Assembly: GCF_004209755.1 (NCBI RefSeq)
Contig: NZ_CP035913.1
Coordinates: 1,426,001-1,490,000, forward strand
DNA length: 64,000 nucleotides
Source: Pseudoduganella lutea
GTDB lineage: Bacteria > Pseudomonadota > Gammaproteobacteria > Burkholderiales > Burkholderiaceae_D
Reading direction: 5' to 3'
Shown: positions 37,439 to 48,035 of the stretch, piece by piece
Numbering within the stretch: position 1 is the stretch's first letter
Layout: each line of letters starts with the position of its first letter
The notes under the pieces: model-generated
The model's database searches: none
The model's input: only the letters and a program-made list of their open reading frames with translations
What the model was told of the DNA's origin: nothing
Made by a program: the position numbers and the translations under genes

Positions 37439-38404
37439 TCAGCGGGGCGTCACGGCGCGGGCGGCGATCTCCAGGTAGCGGGGGTCGCCGTACTGCTCGT
37501 CTTCCGCGCGCGCCGTGTGGCACAGCTTGATCACGTGGTCGTCCGTCGAGCGGGTGGCGCGTTCCTGTATTTCGCTCCAGCCAAGCCTGGTTGGCACCGC
37601 ACGGCGCCCTTCGCGCTGCGCGGCCAGCCATGCGACCAGCACGGCCTGCCACAACTGGCGCAGCGTCGCTTCTTCATTGTCCAGGCAAGGAGCGACCGTC
37701 CGGAACGCGTGACACGCCGTCACGGTATGCAGCAGCATGAAATCCTCGCTGGCATGGAAGGCGGCCAGTGCGAACGTGGCCACGTCGCGCAATGCGATCG
37801 ATGCGGGCTGCGCGCCGGCCAGCGCCGGGCTGCGTTCGACGGTGGCCATGCGCGCGCCGATGGTCTGCCCCGTCCCGCCACCTTCCCCTGTGGCGGCCGC
37901 GATGCGCGCCGCGATCCCGTCCAGCGTTTCATCCGTGCGGCCTGGCGGTACCGGCAACGGCTTGTAGGCCAGCACCCAGAACGCCAGCGCGGCGCACAAT
38001 TCTCCGCGTTCTCCAGCTTCCAGTGCATAGGCGAGACGGATCATCGCGTGGAAGCCGGCCGCGGCCAGCCCCGGCCACAGCACCGGCAGCCAGCGGCGCA
38101 GCACGGCTTCCTCGCCATCGGCAGTTACGGCATCGTTGAAGAAGCGTTCCAGTCCCGCGTAGTGCACGCCTTGCCCCAGCAGCGGTAGTGGATCGGTAAC
38201 GGGGTCGTCGGCGCCGGCCGGTTGCAGCCGCTGGCGATAGCTGTCGGCGAACCGTTCGAGCACGGCGGGTGGCGCGCGCATCCGGTCCAGCGCAATCAGC
38301 GCCATTGGCAGGTGGTTGGAAAAGCCGGGCCCGTACAGTGGACCGTGGCGGCGCGCGTCGGCCAGCAGGGCCGAGCACTCGGAAGAAATGGCAGCAGTAG
38401 GCAT
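37439..38404 (-). CDS. Questin oxidase-like protein
   Basis: A 321-residue, mostly helical protein. The N-terminal motif GPGFSNHLPMALIALDRM and the C-terminal DDHVIKLCHTARAEDEQYGD are typical of the questin oxidase family (DUF4243), whose fungal members act in anthraquinone ring opening. In bacteria the role is unknown. It is convergent with the frameshifted reductase gene, only 3 nt between stops, and has no obvious partner genes on its own strand. Confidence 0.75.
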   Translation of the reverse strand: MPTAAISSECSALLADARRHGPLYGPGFSNHLPMALIALDRMRAPPAVLERFADSYRQRLQPAGADDPVTDPLPLLGQGVHYAGLERFFNDAVTADGEEAVLRRWLPVLWPGLAAAGFHAMIRLAYALEAGERGELCAALAFWVLAYKPLPVPPGRTDETLDGIAARIAAATGEGGGTGQTIGARMATVERSPALAGAQPASIALRDVATFALAAFHASEDFMLLHTVTACHAFRTVAPCLDNEEATLRQLWQAVLVAWLAAQREGRRAVPTRLGWSEIQERATRSTDDHVIKLCHTARAEDEQYGDPRYLEIAARAVTPR

Positions 38405-38488
38405 GGCAGTCTCCTTGGAAGGGATGACTGACTATACGCCCGTCACGCAGATAAATAAACTGATTTGTTTACTTAATCTAGTGTGCGC

Positions 38489-38514
38489 AAAAAAAAACCC
38501 GGGCAAGGCCCGGG
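38489..38514 (-). terminator. Intrinsic terminator of the ComEA-like gene
   Basis: Stem CCCGGGC with loop AAG (38498-38514) preceded on the plus strand by nine A, which reads as a T-run on the minus strand. It lies 22 nt after the stop of the 38536-38856 gene. Confidence 0.85.
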
Positions 38515-38535
38515 CCGTCGGATGACCCGCTCGGG

Positions 38536-38856
38536 TCATTTCTTTGCGGTGTCCTTCGGTGCCGCCGCGACCTTGGCAGCCGCGCCGTCGCGCGACTTAC
38601 CATTGATCTGCAATCCCGCTTCGGACAGCTTCATCGCGTTTTTCTCGCCGACGCCCTTGACCCGGCTCTCGAAATCGGACCAGTCCTTGAATTCGCCCTT
38701 TGCCCGCTCGTCCAGGATGGCTTTCGACTTGGCCGGGCCGATGCCCTTGACCGTGTCGAGCGCGGCCTGGTCGGCCTTGTTGACGTCGACCTGGGCAAAC
38801 GCGATGCCCATCGTGGCGGCAATGGCGGCAATGGCGAGCAATAGTTTTTTCAGCAT
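38536..38856 (-). CDS. ComEA-like helix-hairpin-helix exported protein
   Basis: A 106-residue protein with a signal peptide (MLKKLLLAIAAIAATMGIAFA) and a tandem helix-hairpin-helix domain (VDVNKADQAALDTVKGIGPA, then DFESRVKGVGEKNAMKLSEA) that binds DNA without sequence preference. The C-terminal tail is Lys/Ala-rich. Proteins of this kind take part in DNA uptake at the periplasm. The start at 38856 has GGAGG upstream. It lies downstream of rfaE1 but separated from it by about 160 nt. Confidence 0.85.
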   Translation of the reverse strand: MLKKLLLAIAAIAATMGIAFAQVDVNKADQAALDTVKGIGPAKSKAILDERAKGEFKDWSDFESRVKGVGEKNAMKLSEAGLQINGKSRDGAAAKVAAAPKDTAKK

Positions 38857-39015
38857 GGTGTCCTCCGTGAGGGTTGGTGTGACGCGGCTGCGTCCCGACA
38901 CAGATTAGCGGACTGGAGTGGTTATCGCCGGCCTCTCGGGCATGCCGTTGCGGCCTGTCAGCGGGCTCGGCGATGAAGGGAACTTCGCGCGCGGCGAACA
39001 TTCCCCGTCGGCGGA

Positions 39016-39954
39016 TCAGCCGAACAGTTCCTCGCGCGTGACGGTGGCCGTGCCCAGCTTGCCGACGACGATACCGCCGGCGCGGTTCGCCGTCTGCACC
39101 GCATCCTGCCAGCTGGCCCCGGCGCCCAGCATCGCGGCCATCGTGGCGATCACCGTGTCGCCGGCGCCGGACACGTCGAACACTTCGCGCGCATCGGCCG
39201 GGATGTGGAAGCGCTGGTCCTTCGTGTACAGCGTCATGCCCTCTTCCGAGCGGGTCAGCAGCAGCGCCTCGAGCAGCAGCGACTCGCGCAGGTTCTGCGC
39301 CTTGTCGGTCAGCTGTTCCTCGCTGCTCCAGCTGCCGACGATGCGTTTCAGTTCGCCCTTGTTCGGCGTAAGCACCGTGGCGCCCGTATAGCGGGTGAAA
39401 TCGTCGCCCTTCGGGTCGACCATCACGATCTTGTTCGCGGCACGCGCCGCCATGATCATGTCGGTCACGTTGACCAGGCTGCCCTTGGCATAGTCGGACA
39501 GCACGATGACGTCGTGATCCGGCAGCAGCGCGCGGTATTGCAGCAGCTTGTCGCGCAGGACCACGTCGCTGGGCGCTTCCTCGAAGTCGATGCGCAGCAT
39601 CTGCTGCTGGCGGCCGATCACGCGCAGCTTGATGATCGTGGAAATCGCCTCGTCGCGCTTCAGGTAGCTGTGGATGCCACCGCCGGCCAGCAGCTGTTCG
39701 ACTTCGGTGCCCGCCTCGTCGGCGCCGACGACGCCGAGCAGGCCGGCCCGCGCGCCCAGCGCGGCCGCGTTGCGGGCCACGTTGGCGGCGCCGCCCAGCC
39801 GGGCTTCACGCTTTTCCACGCGCACGATGGGAACCGGGGCTTCCGGCGAGATGCGGGCGACTTCGCCGAACCAGTAGCGGTCGAGCATGACGTCGCCGAC
39901 AACCAGCAGGCGAACCTTGTCGAGGGAAGGGATTGGGGAGGGGTTAGTGGTCAT
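39016..39954 (-). CDS. rfaE1: D-glycero-beta-D-manno-heptose-7-phosphate kinase
   Basis: A 312-residue PfkB-family sugar kinase for ADP-heptose synthesis in LPS core assembly. It shows the N-terminal DVMLDRYWFGEVARISPEAP, glycine motif RLGGAANVARNAAAL and catalytic VFDVSGAGDTVIA near the C-terminus. It lacks the nucleotidyltransferase half of E. coli HldE, so it is the single-domain RfaE1/HldA type. It lies 12 nt after lapB, so LPS assembly functions are clustered. Confidence 0.92.
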   Translation of the reverse strand: MTTNPSPIPSLDKVRLLVVGDVMLDRYWFGEVARISPEAPVPIVRVEKREARLGGAANVARNAAALGARAGLLGVVGADEAGTEVEQLLAGGGIHSYLKRDEAISTIIKLRVIGRQQQMLRIDFEEAPSDVVLRDKLLQYRALLPDHDVIVLSDYAKGSLVNVTDMIMAARAANKIVMVDPKGDDFTRYTGATVLTPNKGELKRIVGSWSSEEQLTDKAQNLRESLLLEALLLTRSEEGMTLYTKDQRFHIPADAREVFDVSGAGDTVIATMAAMLGAGASWQDAVQTANRAGGIVVGKLGTATVTREELFG

Positions 39955-39966
39955 CGATAGTTCAAC

Positions 39967-41142
39967 TTAATTCATTACATTCAGTTCTTCGGTACGGCGC
40001 GGCGGGTAAGTCTCCCACCGGCTGCAGCCAGGGCAGTGCCAGTAGAACTGGCGCGCCTTGAAGCCGCAGTGGCTGCACTGGTAGCGCGCCAGCTTTTGCG
40101 TATAGCCGTGCACCAGGTTCTGCACCAGCGACAGCTCGGCCAGCACGGCCGGCGCGGCGTCGAGCATCCGCGCTTCGAGGAATTTGTCGAGGCCGAGCAG
40201 GGTCGGCGTGCGGCGCAATTCGTCGCCGACGAGGTTGCGCGCGGCTTCCACGCCTTCCAGGTCCAGCACGGCCTTGAACACCACTTCGAGCAGGTCGATC
40301 GACGATGCCTGCTGCAGGTAGGACTTGAGCAGGGACAGGCCCTCTGGCGCCCGGTCCACTTTCCGGTAGCCGTCCATGATGCGCTGGGCCACCAGCGCCA
40401 CGTGCGGCACGCTCTGCTGCTCCACCCGGCGCCATACCGCCAGCGCGCCCTCCGCGTCGCCTTTCGCCAGGTGGACGTCGCCGCACAGGATGGTGGCGCG
40501 CACGCTGGTGCGGTCGGCATGGAGCGCCTTCTCGAGCAGCGGCATCGCGTCGTCGGGGTGCATGTGCACCAGCGCATCCTGCGCCAGCTCGCAGTAGAAC
40601 TGCGCGATTTCCTTCTGGCGCGAGCCGGCGCCCGCTTCCTGCAGGGCGATCGCCGCCTCGATGGCGCGGTGCCATTCCTTTTCGCGCTGGTAGATTTCCA
40701 GCAGCGCGCGGCGGCCCTGCACGGCATACGACGTGTCCAGCAGGCGCGTATAGGTTTCCTCGGCGCGGTCCAGGAGGCCGGCCTTCAGGTAATCCTGGCC
40801 CAGTTCATATTCGGCATGCGCGCGCTCGTCGGCAGGCAGGTCGGGCCGTGCCAGCAGGTTCTGGTGGATGCGGATGGCCCGCTCGGTTTCGCCGCGGCGG
40901 CGGAACAGGTTGCCGAGCGCGAAGTGCAGCTCGGTCGATTCGGGATCCTGCTTGACGATGTCGATGAAGGAATCGACCGCCTTGTCCGGCTGGTCGTTCA
41001 GCAGGTAATTCAGGCCCTTGAAATAACCGCGCGGCAGCGTGCGCGATTCCGACACCAGTTGGCGGATGTCGACACGCGCGGCGATCCATCCCAGGCCGAA
41101 GAATGCCGGGATGCCCAGTAACCACCAGAGTTCAAATTCCAT
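39967..41142 (-). CDS. lapB: Lipopolysaccharide assembly protein LapB (YciM)
   Basis: A 391-residue protein with one N-terminal membrane anchor (WWLLGIPAFFGLGWIAARVD), a series of TPR helices over residues about 35-340 and a C-terminal rubredoxin-like zinc site CSHC...CPGC at residues 356-373. LapB adapts the FtsH protease to LpxC and so balances LPS synthesis. The gene follows lapA with a 19-nt gap and precedes rfaE1. Confidence 0.95.
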   Translation of the reverse strand: MEFELWWLLGIPAFFGLGWIAARVDIRQLVSESRTLPRGYFKGLNYLLNDQPDKAVDSFIDIVKQDPESTELHFALGNLFRRRGETERAIRIHQNLLARPDLPADERAHAEYELGQDYLKAGLLDRAEETYTRLLDTSYAVQGRRALLEIYQREKEWHRAIEAAIALQEAGAGSRQKEIAQFYCELAQDALVHMHPDDAMPLLEKALHADRTSVRATILCGDVHLAKGDAEGALAVWRRVEQQSVPHVALVAQRIMDGYRKVDRAPEGLSLLKSYLQQASSIDLLEVVFKAVLDLEGVEAARNLVGDELRRTPTLLGLDKFLEARMLDAAPAVLAELSLVQNLVHGYTQKLARYQCSHCGFKARQFYWHCPGCSRWETYPPRRTEELNVMN

Positions 41143-41161
41143 GTGTGCGTATTGTTTTTAT

Positions 41162-41461
41162 TTACTGCTGCGCGTTGACGTTGTCCGGCGCCCGGTTCAC
41201 TTGCAGCGCGGCGCTTTGCAGCGTGAGGATCATGGTCTGCTGGCGCATCGCTTCACGGCGCCGGCGGACGATGGAGGGAGTCAGGGCGAGCACGCCGAGG
41301 GCGGCGCCGGCCACGAAGAAGGCCAGCAGCAACAGCACCAGGGGGCCGCGCAATTGGTAATTCAGGAACAGGTGCAGGTCGACTTCCTGCGTGTTTTTCA
41401 GGGCGAAGCCGAAGAACAGGATAAACAGCACTATGCCAACAACCGTCGAAATGATCTTCAT
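41162..41461 (-). CDS. lapA: Lipopolysaccharide assembly protein LapA (DUF1049)
   Basis: A 99-residue inner-membrane protein with two helices, at about residues 3-22 and 42-62 (LVLLLLAFFVAGAALGVLAL). The NTQEVDLHLFLNYQL linker between them is typical of LapA/YciS. It works with LapB on LPS assembly. An intrinsic terminator separates it from ihfB upstream. Confidence 0.92.
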   Translation of the reverse strand: MKIISTVVGIVLFILFFGFALKNTQEVDLHLFLNYQLRGPLVLLLLAFFVAGAALGVLALTPSIVRRRREAMRQQTMILTLQSAALQVNRAPDNVNAQQ

Positions 41462-41523
41462 CGTTCAGCTATCCCTACATGCTCATGCCGGAAGCGACAT
41501 GTTAGCAGCATCGAAAAAAAAGG

Positions 41524-41554
41524 AACAAAAAAAGGGCGGGCTTTTCGCCCGCCC
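41524..41554 (-). terminator. Intrinsic terminator after ihfB
   Basis: Stem GGGCGGGC/GCCCGCCC (41534-41554) with an A-run on the plus strand at 41524-41533, giving a T-run on the minus strand. It lies 28 nt after the ihfB stop. Confidence 0.88.
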
Positions 41555-41581
41555 CTTTCAGACTTTGACTTTCCCGCCGGA

Positions 41582-41887
41582 TCAGTCCTCGATGATCGGT
41601 TGCCCGACCATCGCGTCCACGCGCTCGCGCAACTGCTTGCCCGGCTTGAAATGCGGTACCCGTTTTTCGGGCACCATCACCTTGTCGCCAGACTTCGGAT
41701 TGCGGCCGATGCGCGGTGGCCGGCTGTTCAGGGCAAAGCTGCCGAAGCCCCGGATCTCGATGCGCTGGCCGGCCGACAGGGCACCGGTCATCGCGTCGAG
41801 AATGGTCTTCACGGCATACTCCGCATCCTTGGCCACCAGCTGCGAATAACGCTCAGCCAGGCGGTTGATCAGTTCGGACTTGGTCAT
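41582..41887 (-). CDS. ihfB: Integration host factor subunit beta
   Basis: A 101-residue DNA-bending protein of the HU/IHF family. The minor-groove arm is [20 protein letters not shown] followed by [20 protein letters not shown], which is IhfB-like. It follows rpsA by 38 nt, the usual betaproteobacterial order, and is closed by an intrinsic terminator. Confidence 0.95.
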   Translation of the reverse strand: MTKSELINRLAERYSQLVAKDAEYAVKTILDAMTGALSAGQRIEIRGFGSFALNSRPPRIGRNPKSGDKVMVPEKRVPHFKPGKQLRERVDAMVGQPIIED

Positions 41888-41925
41888 CTGCGTTCCAGAA
41901 AAAGTCAGTGTTAATTACTTCTTGC

Positions 41926-43602
41926 TTAGTTCTTGTTATCGAACTTGGCCTTCAGCAGTGCGCCCAGGCTGGTGGTGCCCGATGCGGCGTTGCTGTCCGA
42001 AGCGATCTTCTGCATCTGCTCGGCGGTCTCGGCATTGTCCTTCGCCTTGATCGACAGCTGGATGCTGCGTGCCTTGCGGTCGATGTTGATGACCAGTGCT
42101 TCGACCTTGTCGCCAGCCTTCAGGTGCGTGCCGGCATCTTCCACGCGATCGCGGGAGATTTCGGAAGCGCGCAGGTAGCCTTCGACTTCTTCGTTCAGCT
42201 GGATCACGGCGCCTTTCGGCTCCACCGATTTCACGGTGCCGGTAACCAGCGAACCCTTGTCGTTCAGGGCTGCGAAGTTGTTGAACGGGTCGCCTTCCAG
42301 CTGCTTCACGCCCAGGGAGACACGCTCGCGCTCGACGTCGATCGCCAGGACCACGGCTTCCAGTTCGTCGCCCTTCTTGAACTTGCGCACGGCTTCTTCG
42401 CCGGACTCGGTCCAGGACAGGTCGGACAGGTGCACCAGGCCGTCGATGTTGCCAGCCAGGCCGATGAACACGCCGAAGTCGGTGATCGACTTGATGGCGC
42501 CGCGCACTTTGTCGCCCTTCTTGTGGGTGACGCCGAAGTCGTCCCAAGGATTGGCCTTGCACTGCTTCATGCCCAGCGAGATACGACGACGCTCTTCGTC
42601 GATCTCCAGAACCATGACTTCGACTTCGTCGCCCAGCTGCACGACCTTGTTCGGTGCCACGTTCTTGTTGGTCCAGTCCATTTCGGACACGTGGACCAGG
42701 CCTTCGATGCCCTGTTCCACTTCGACGAACGCGCCGTAGTCGGTCAGGTTCGTCACTTTACCGAACAGGCGGGTGCCTTGCGGGTAACGACGCGACAGAC
42801 CGGTCCAAGGATCGTCGCCCAGCTGCTTCACGCCCAGCGAAACGCGGTTCTTTTCCTGATCGTACTTCAGCACTTTGGCGGTGATTTCCTGGCCAACCGT
42901 CAGCACTTCCGACGGGTGACGCACGCGACGCCATGCCAGGTCGGTGATGTGCAGCAGGCCGTCGATGCCGCCCAGGTCCACGAACGCGCCGTAGTCGGTG
43001 ATGTTCTTCACGACGCCGGTCACGACCGTGCCTTCTTTCAGCGTTTCCATCAGCTTCTGGCGCTCTTCGCCCATCGATGCTTCGATGACGGCGCGGCGCG
43101 ACAGGACGACGTTGTTACGCTTGCGGTCCAGCTTGATGACCTTGAATTCGAGGGTCTTGCCTTCGAACGGGGTGGTGTCCTTGACCGGACGGGTGTCGAC
43201 CAGCGAACCCGGCAGGAAGGCGCGGATGCCGTTGGTCAGAACGGTCAGGCCGCCCTTGACTTTGCCATTCACGGTACCGGTGACGATCTCGCCCGATTCC
43301 ATGGCTTTTTCCAGTGCCAGCCACGATGCCAGGCGCTTGGCCTTGTCGCGCGACAGGATGGTATCGCCGAAACCATTTTCCAGCGATTCAATGGCCACGG
43401 AAACGAAGTCACCTACTTTGACTTCCAGTTCGCCCTGGTCATTCTTGAATTCTTCAACGGGGATGAAAGCTTCCGATTTTAGGCCGGCGTTCACGATCAC
43501 GAAGTTGTGATCCAGGCGCACGACTTCAGCGGAGATCACTTCGCCAGAGCGCATGTCTTGACGTGACAGGGACTCTTCGAAGAGGGCTGCGAAACTTTCC
43601 AT
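41926..43602 (-). CDS. rpsA: 30S ribosomal protein S1
   Basis: A 558-residue protein made of six S1 OB-fold repeats. Recurrent motifs are [40 protein letters not shown] and [21 protein letters not shown]1 binds mRNA and helps initiation on weak or structured leaders. The start codon is preceded by an AT-rich sequence and only a weak ribosome site, as expected for autoregulated rpsA. The leader 43603-43763 holds no gene. Confidence 0.97.
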   Translation of the reverse strand: MESFAALFEESLSRQDMRSGEVISAEVVRLDHNFVIVNAGLKSEAFIPVEEFKNDQGELEVKVGDFVSVAIESLENGFGDTILSRDKAKRLASWLALEKAMESGEIVTGTVNGKVKGGLTVLTNGIRAFLPGSLVDTRPVKDTTPFEGKTLEFKVIKLDRKRNNVVLSRRAVIEASMGEERQKLMETLKEGTVVTGVVKNITDYGAFVDLGGIDGLLHITDLAWRRVRHPSEVLTVGQEITAKVLKYDQEKNRVSLGVKQLGDDPWTGLSRRYPQGTRLFGKVTNLTDYGAFVEVEQGIEGLVHVSEMDWTNKNVAPNKVVQLGDEVEVMVLEIDEERRRISLGMKQCKANPWDDFGVTHKKGDKVRGAIKSITDFGVFIGLAGNIDGLVHLSDLSWTESGEEAVRKFKKGDELEAVVLAIDVERERVSLGVKQLEGDPFNNFAALNDKGSLVTGTVKSVEPKGAVIQLNEEVEGYLRASEISRDRVEDAGTHLKAGDKVEALVINIDRKARSIQLSIKAKDNAETAEQMQKIASDSNAASGTTSLGALLKAKFDNKN

Positions 43603-43763
43603 TTAAATTTATTCCAGGTTATCCAGCAAGGCTCGCAAAATGCGACTTCAACTGGGTTAGGGGTTAAACACACTGCGCACGGACAGAGCACGCCGCAGCT
43701 CCTGCTCTACAACTCAGCTTTGGAGCGAAGCCTTACAGCGCCGCTTTATAGCTTTATTACTCC

Positions 43764-44432
43764 TTACTTCCCGATGGCCGCATACCATCCCAGCACCTGT
43801 TCTACGGCGGTTTCCACCGTCATGTTCGAGGTATCGAGAACATGCGCCCCCTCTGCGGGGACGAGAGGTGCGATGGCCCGGTGCATATCCCGGTCGTCGC
43901 GCGCTCGCAAATCCATCAGGAGGTCGTCCATATTAGCAGAAATTCCTTTGCCGATCAATTGCTTATACCGGCGCTCGGCGCGGGCTTCCGCACTTGCAGT
44001 CAGGAATACTTTTAATTGCGCATTTGGAAAGATTACCGTGCCCATGTCGCGGCCATCGGCCACCAGGCCCGGTGCCTTGCGAAAGCCCAGCTGCAGGCCA
44101 TACAGCGCATGGCGCAGGGGCGGCAGCACGGCGATCTTCGATGCCGTATTGCCGACCTCTTCCGCACGGATCGCATCCGTCACGTTCTCGTTGGACAGGA
44201 AGATCGCGTCGCCGGAAAAGTGGATATGGAGGTGCTCGGCAAGTTTCGCAAGAGCATGTTCATCGTTCAACGGCGTACTGCGGCGCAGCGCCTGCAGTGC
44301 GGTCAGGCGGTATAGCGCACCCGAGTCGAGCAGGTGAAAGCCGAGCTTCTCGGCGACTTTGTGGGCAACGGTCCCCTTGCCGGAAGCGGTGGGGCCGTCG
44401 ATCGTGATGACGGGAATGTGGGAGGTAGGCAT
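43764..44432 (-). CDS. cmk: Cytidylate kinase
   Basis: A 222-residue kinase that phosphorylates CMP and dCMP. The P-loop [10 protein letters not shown] is at residues 13-22, the CMP-binding segment is [20 protein letters not shown], and the lid is [19 protein letters not shown]. It lies upstream of rpsA, the normal order, and a composite palindrome separates it from aroA. Confidence 0.96.
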   Translation of the reverse strand: MPTSHIPVITIDGPTASGKGTVAHKVAEKLGFHLLDSGALYRLTALQALRRSTPLNDEHALAKLAEHLHIHFSGDAIFLSNENVTDAIRAEEVGNTASKIAVLPPLRHALYGLQLGFRKAPGLVADGRDMGTVIFPNAQLKVFLTASAEARAERRYKQLIGKGISANMDDLLMDLRARDDRDMHRAIAPLVPAEGAHVLDTSNMTVETAVEQVLGWYAAIGK

Positions 44433-44486
44433 GGGGCGGATTTTAACCCGGCCGCAGGTACAAGGAGCCCCGTTGGCGGCGAAGTG

Positions 44487-44623
44487 CCGGTGTCTGACAC
44501 TTTTCCGGGTGCTTTGTCCGGAAAAGTGTCAGACACCGGTTTTCCAAGCCGGAGCTGGTGGCGCAAGCGAAAACCGGTGTCGCACACTTTTTCCCAAGAA
44601 ACCGGGAAAAAATGTCCGACACC
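44487..44623. repeat. Composite palindromic element, copy 1 (three hairpins)
   Basis: Hairpin 1 is a perfect 22-bp stem (44487-44508 with 44518-44539) containing GGTGTCTGACAC. Hairpin 2 pairs GGTTTTC (44538-44544) with GAAAACC (44569-44575). Hairpin 3 is imperfect (44576-44595 with 44604-44623). The same layout is repeated at 49172. It fills the gap between aroA and cmk and lacks a T-run. Confidence 0.85.
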
Positions 44624-44637
44624 AGGCAAGCTCAAGC

Positions 44638-45990
44638 TTAGTACTTTGCGTCGTGGGCGATGCCGGCGAAGGCGGTGAAGTAGTCGGGGAAGGTCTTGGC
44701 CACGCACTTCGGGTCGTTGATGCGCACGTCGGCGCCGCGGCGGGCGGCGCCGTCCAGCGACGCCAGCGAGAAGCACATCGCCATGCGGTGATCGTCGTAG
44801 GTGTCGATCGTGGCGGCGGACAGCACCTTCGGCGGCGTGACCTTCAGGTAGTCTTCGCCCTCTTCCACTTCGGCGCCCAGCTTGCGCAGTTCGGTGGCCA
44901 TCGCGGCGATGCGGTCGGTTTCCTTCACGCGCCAGCTGGCGATGTTGCGCAGCGTGCTCGTGCCCTCGGCATACAGGGCGGCGATGGCGATCGTCATCGC
45001 GGCATCCGGGATGTGGTTGAAGTCGGCGTCGATGGCCTTCAGGGGGCCGCTCGATTTTGCTTCGATCCAGTTGTCGCCCATCGTGATCTGCGCACCCATT
45101 TCCTGCAGCGCGTGCACGAAGCGCACGTCGCCCTGGATCGAGTCGCGGCCCACGCCTTCCACGCGCACCGGGCCGCCGGCGATCGCGCCGGCCGCCATGA
45201 AGTACGACGCGGACGATGCATCGCCTTCCACGTGGATGTTGCCCGGGCTCTGGTAGCGCTGGCCGGAGGCGATGGTGAACGACTGCCACTCATCCTGCTC
45301 CACGGTGATGCCGAAGCGGCGCATCAGGTTCAGCGTGATCTCGATGTACGGCTTCGAGATCAGCTCGCCCTCGACCTCGATCGTCACCGAGTGCGCATGC
45401 GCCATCAGCGGCGCGACCATCAGCAGTGCGGTCAGGAACTGGCTCGACACATTGCCGCGCACGGACAGCTTGTTCGTGTTGAACTGGCCATCGCGGATAT
45501 GCAGCGGCGGGAAGCCGGCATTGCCTGTGTACTCGATGTTCGCGCCGACGGCGTTCAGCGCGTCCACGAGGTCGCCGATCGGGCGCTCGTGCATGCGCGG
45601 CACGCCGCTCACCTTGTAGTCGCCGCCGATCACGGCCAGTGCCGCCGTCAGCGGGCGGATCGCGGTGCCGGCATTGCCCATGAAGAGGTCGGCCTGGCGG
45701 TTCGGGAAGCTGCCGTTGGCGCCCTGCACGCGGTGGATCGTGCGGGCATTGCCGTTGACGGCTTCCCGCGGTTCCTCCTGCCACTCCACGCCCAGCGCGC
45801 GCAGCGCGGCCAGCATCACCTGGGTATCGTCGGAATCGAGCAGGTCGACGATCTTGGTTTCGCCTTCGGCCAGCGCGGCCAGCAGCAGGATGCGATTGGA
45901 AATGCTCTTGGAGCCCGGCAGGCGGACAACGCCTTCCACGTGCATCACCGGCTTCAGGTCGATGTACGGCGGGTGATTCAGTTCTGCCAT
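44638..45990 (-). CDS. aroA: 3-phosphoshikimate 1-carboxyvinyltransferase (EPSP synthase)
   Basis: A 450-residue enzyme of the shikimate pathway that joins phosphoenolpyruvate to shikimate-3-phosphate. Signatures are [20 protein letters not shown] near the N-terminus, [17 protein letters not shown] and the catalytic [20 protein letters not shown]. It follows tyrA with 13 nt between them. The N-terminal LPGSKS and NAGTA motifs are those of the glyphosate-sensitive class I form. Confidence 0.97.
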   Translation of the reverse strand: MAELNHPPYIDLKPVMHVEGVVRLPGSKSISNRILLLAALAEGETKIVDLLDSDDTQVMLAALRALGVEWQEEPREAVNGNARTIHRVQGANGSFPNRQADLFMGNAGTAIRPLTAALAVIGGDYKVSGVPRMHERPIGDLVDALNAVGANIEYTGNAGFPPLHIRDGQFNTNKLSVRGNVSSQFLTALLMVAPLMAHAHSVTIEVEGELISKPYIEITLNLMRRFGITVEQDEWQSFTIASGQRYQSPGNIHVEGDASSASYFMAAGAIAGGPVRVEGVGRDSIQGDVRFVHALQEMGAQITMGDNWIEAKSSGPLKAIDADFNHIPDAAMTIAIAALYAEGTSTLRNIASWRVKETDRIAAMATELRKLGAEVEEGEDYLKVTPPKVLSAATIDTYDDHRMAMCFSLASLDGAARRGADVRINDPKCVAKTFPDYFTAFAGIAHDAKY

Positions 45991-46003
45991 GATGAAAATC
46001 CTT

Positions 46004-46912
46004 TTATTCTGCGTTGTCTTTCGGGGGCGGCGCTTCGGCCGCCTCGATCGCCTCGATCCAGCGCCGGCGCGCGCGCTGCGCGTTGCCGTACACGCCTTCG
46101 AGGGTGGCGCCGTCGCCCGCTGCCAGGCGTTCGCGCAGGTGTGCCAGTTGTGCCATGTAGGCGTCCAGTTCCGTCAGCAGCGCGGCCTGGTTGGCCAGGC
46201 TGATGTCGCGCCACATTTCCGGCGACGAGCCGGCGATGCGCGTGAAGTCGCGAAAGCCGCTGGCCGCATACTGGAACAGCAGGTCCGCGTGCGGCTTGCC
46301 GGCAATGTCGTCGACGAGCGCATAGGCCAGCAGGTGCGGCAAATGGCTGACGGAAGCGAACACCTTGTCGTGTTCCTCGGGCGCCAGGCAATGGATGATC
46401 GCGCCGCAGGCCTGCCACGCATCCGTCACCCGCGCGACGGCTTCCGGCGGGTTCTCCGCCAGCGCTGTCACGACGAATTTCTTGCCGATGTAAAGGTCGG
46501 GAATCGCCGCATCCGGGCCGTTGGTTTCGCGGCCGGCAATCGGGTGGCCCGGCACGAACTGGCCGATACGCTCGCCCAGCGCGGCGCGCGCCGCCGCGAC
46601 GACATCGGCCTTCGTGCTGCCGCAATCGGTGACGACCGTGCGCGCATCGAGGTGCGGCAGCAGCGCCGCGAGGATGCGCCCTGTCTGCGCGACCGGCGTG
46701 GCCAGCACGACGAGATCGGCGCCCTGCACCACTTCCGGTCCCGCGCCGACCTCGTCGATGATGCCCAGCTCCAGTGCGCGCCGCATCGACGCCTCGGAGC
46801 GGTCGATGCCCACCACGTGGCGCACGCGGCCGGCGGCCTTCAGCGCCCGCGCGAACGAGCCGCCGATCAGGCCGACGCCAAAGATGACGACCTTATTCAG
46901 CAAGGCCTTCAC
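46004..46912 (-). CDS. tyrA: Prephenate dehydrogenase
   Basis: A 302-residue NAD-dependent enzyme for tyrosine synthesis. The Rossmann motif is [20 protein letters not shown], and the substrate region includes [18 protein letters not shown]. The start is GTG at 46912, inside the 3' end of hisC (20-nt overlap), so the two are coupled. It lies upstream of aroA in the aromatic amino acid chain. Confidence 0.94.
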   Translation of the reverse strand: MKALLNKVVIFGVGLIGGSFARALKAAGRVRHVVGIDRSEASMRRALELGIIDEVGAGPEVVQGADLVVLATPVAQTGRILAALLPHLDARTVVTDCGSTKADVVAAARAALGERIGQFVPGHPIAGRETNGPDAAIPDLYIGKKFVVTALAENPPEAVARVTDAWQACGAIIHCLAPEEHDKVFASVSHLPHLLAYALVDDIAGKPHADLLFQYAASGFRDFTRIAGSSPEMWRDISLANQAALLTELDAYMAQLAHLRERLAAGDGATLEGVYGNAQRARRRWIEAIEAAEAPPPKDNAE

Positions 46913-48014
46913 CCAATGCCTTCTGCAACGCGGCGATCAACACGGCGTTCTCCTGCGGCAGGCCGATGGAGATGCGCAGCCATTCCGGCAAGCCGTAGTT
47001 GCCGACCGGCCGCACGATCACGCCTTGCTTGAGCAGCGCCAGGTTGATGCGCGCGCCGGCGCCCAGGTCGTTGCCCACCTTGACCAGCACGAAGTTGCCG
47101 TAGGAAGGCACGTACTGCAAGCCCATCTTTTCAAACGCCTCGACGAACTGCTGGTAGCCGGCCGCGTTGTTGCGCGCGCTGCGTTCCAGGAATTCGCTGT
47201 CGTTCAGCGCGGCGATCGCGGCGGCCTGCGCCAGCGAATTGACGTTGAACGGCTGGCGGATGCGGTTCATCAGGTCCGTCAGTTGCGGCTGGGCCAGCGC
47301 AAAGCCCACGCGCAGGCCGGCCAAGCCATAGGCCTTCGAGAAGGTGCGCGATACCAGCAGGTTCGGGTACTGGCGCACCCACGCGGCGGACTCGTACTGG
47401 TCTTCCTTGTCGAGGAATTCGTTGTAGGCCTCGTCCAGCACGACGACGACGTTCGCCGGCACTTTCTGCAGGAAGGCTTCGATCTCGCTGCCCGGGATGA
47501 ACGTGCCGGTGGGGTTGTTCGGGTTGGCGATGAAGACGAGGCGCGTATCGTCCTCGATCGCGTCGAGCATGGCATCCAGGTCGTGGCCATGGTCCCTGGC
47601 CGGCACCACGATATGGCGTGCGCCGATGCCCTGGGTGGCCAGCGCATACACGGCGAATGAATACTGCGCATAGACGACGGACTGGCCTTTCTCGACGAAG
47701 GCGTGGGCGGCGATTTCCAGGATATCGTTGGAGCCGTTGCCGAGCGTGATCCATTCCATCGGCACGTCGTAACGCTGCGACAGCGCCTGCTTCAGTTCGA
47801 AGCCGTTGGCGTCGGGATAGCGGCCCAGGTCGGCGGCGGCACGCGCCATCGCCTGTTTCGCGGAGTCGGGCACGCCGAACGGGTTTTCATTGGACGCCAG
47901 CTTGACGATGTGTTCCTCGTCGAGGCCGAACTCGCGCGCCACTTCCGAAATGGGCTTGCCTGCCTGGTAGGGAGCGATGGCACGGACGTATTCAGGACCG
48001 AACTGCTTGGACAT
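46893..48014 (-). CDS. hisC: Histidinol-phosphate aminotransferase
   Basis: A 373-residue class I/II PLP aminotransferase. The PLP lysine is in SRTFSKAYGLAGLRVGFALA, the cofactor site in LGNGSNDILEIAAHAF and FIANPNNPTGTFIPG. In this gene neighbourhood (pheA, hisC, tyrA, aroA) the enzyme probably also serves phenylpyruvate or arogenate transamination. It follows pheA by 21 nt. Confidence 0.93.
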   Translation of the reverse strand: MSKQFGPEYVRAIAPYQAGKPISEVAREFGLDEEHIVKLASNENPFGVPDSAKQAMARAAADLGRYPDANGFELKQALSQRYDVPMEWITLGNGSNDILEIAAHAFVEKGQSVVYAQYSFAVYALATQGIGARHIVVPARDHGHDLDAMLDAIEDDTRLVFIANPNNPTGTFIPGSEIEAFLQKVPANVVVVLDEAYNEFLDKEDQYESAAWVRQYPNLLVSRTFSKAYGLAGLRVGFALAQPQLTDLMNRIRQPFNVNSLAQAAAIAALNDSEFLERSARNNAAGYQQFVEAFEKMGLQYVPSYGNFVLVKVGNDLGAGARINLALLKQGVIVRPVGNYGLPEWLRISIGLPQENAVLIAALQKALGEGLAE

Positions 48015-48035
48015 ACAGGATCTCTCTTTCTTTTT

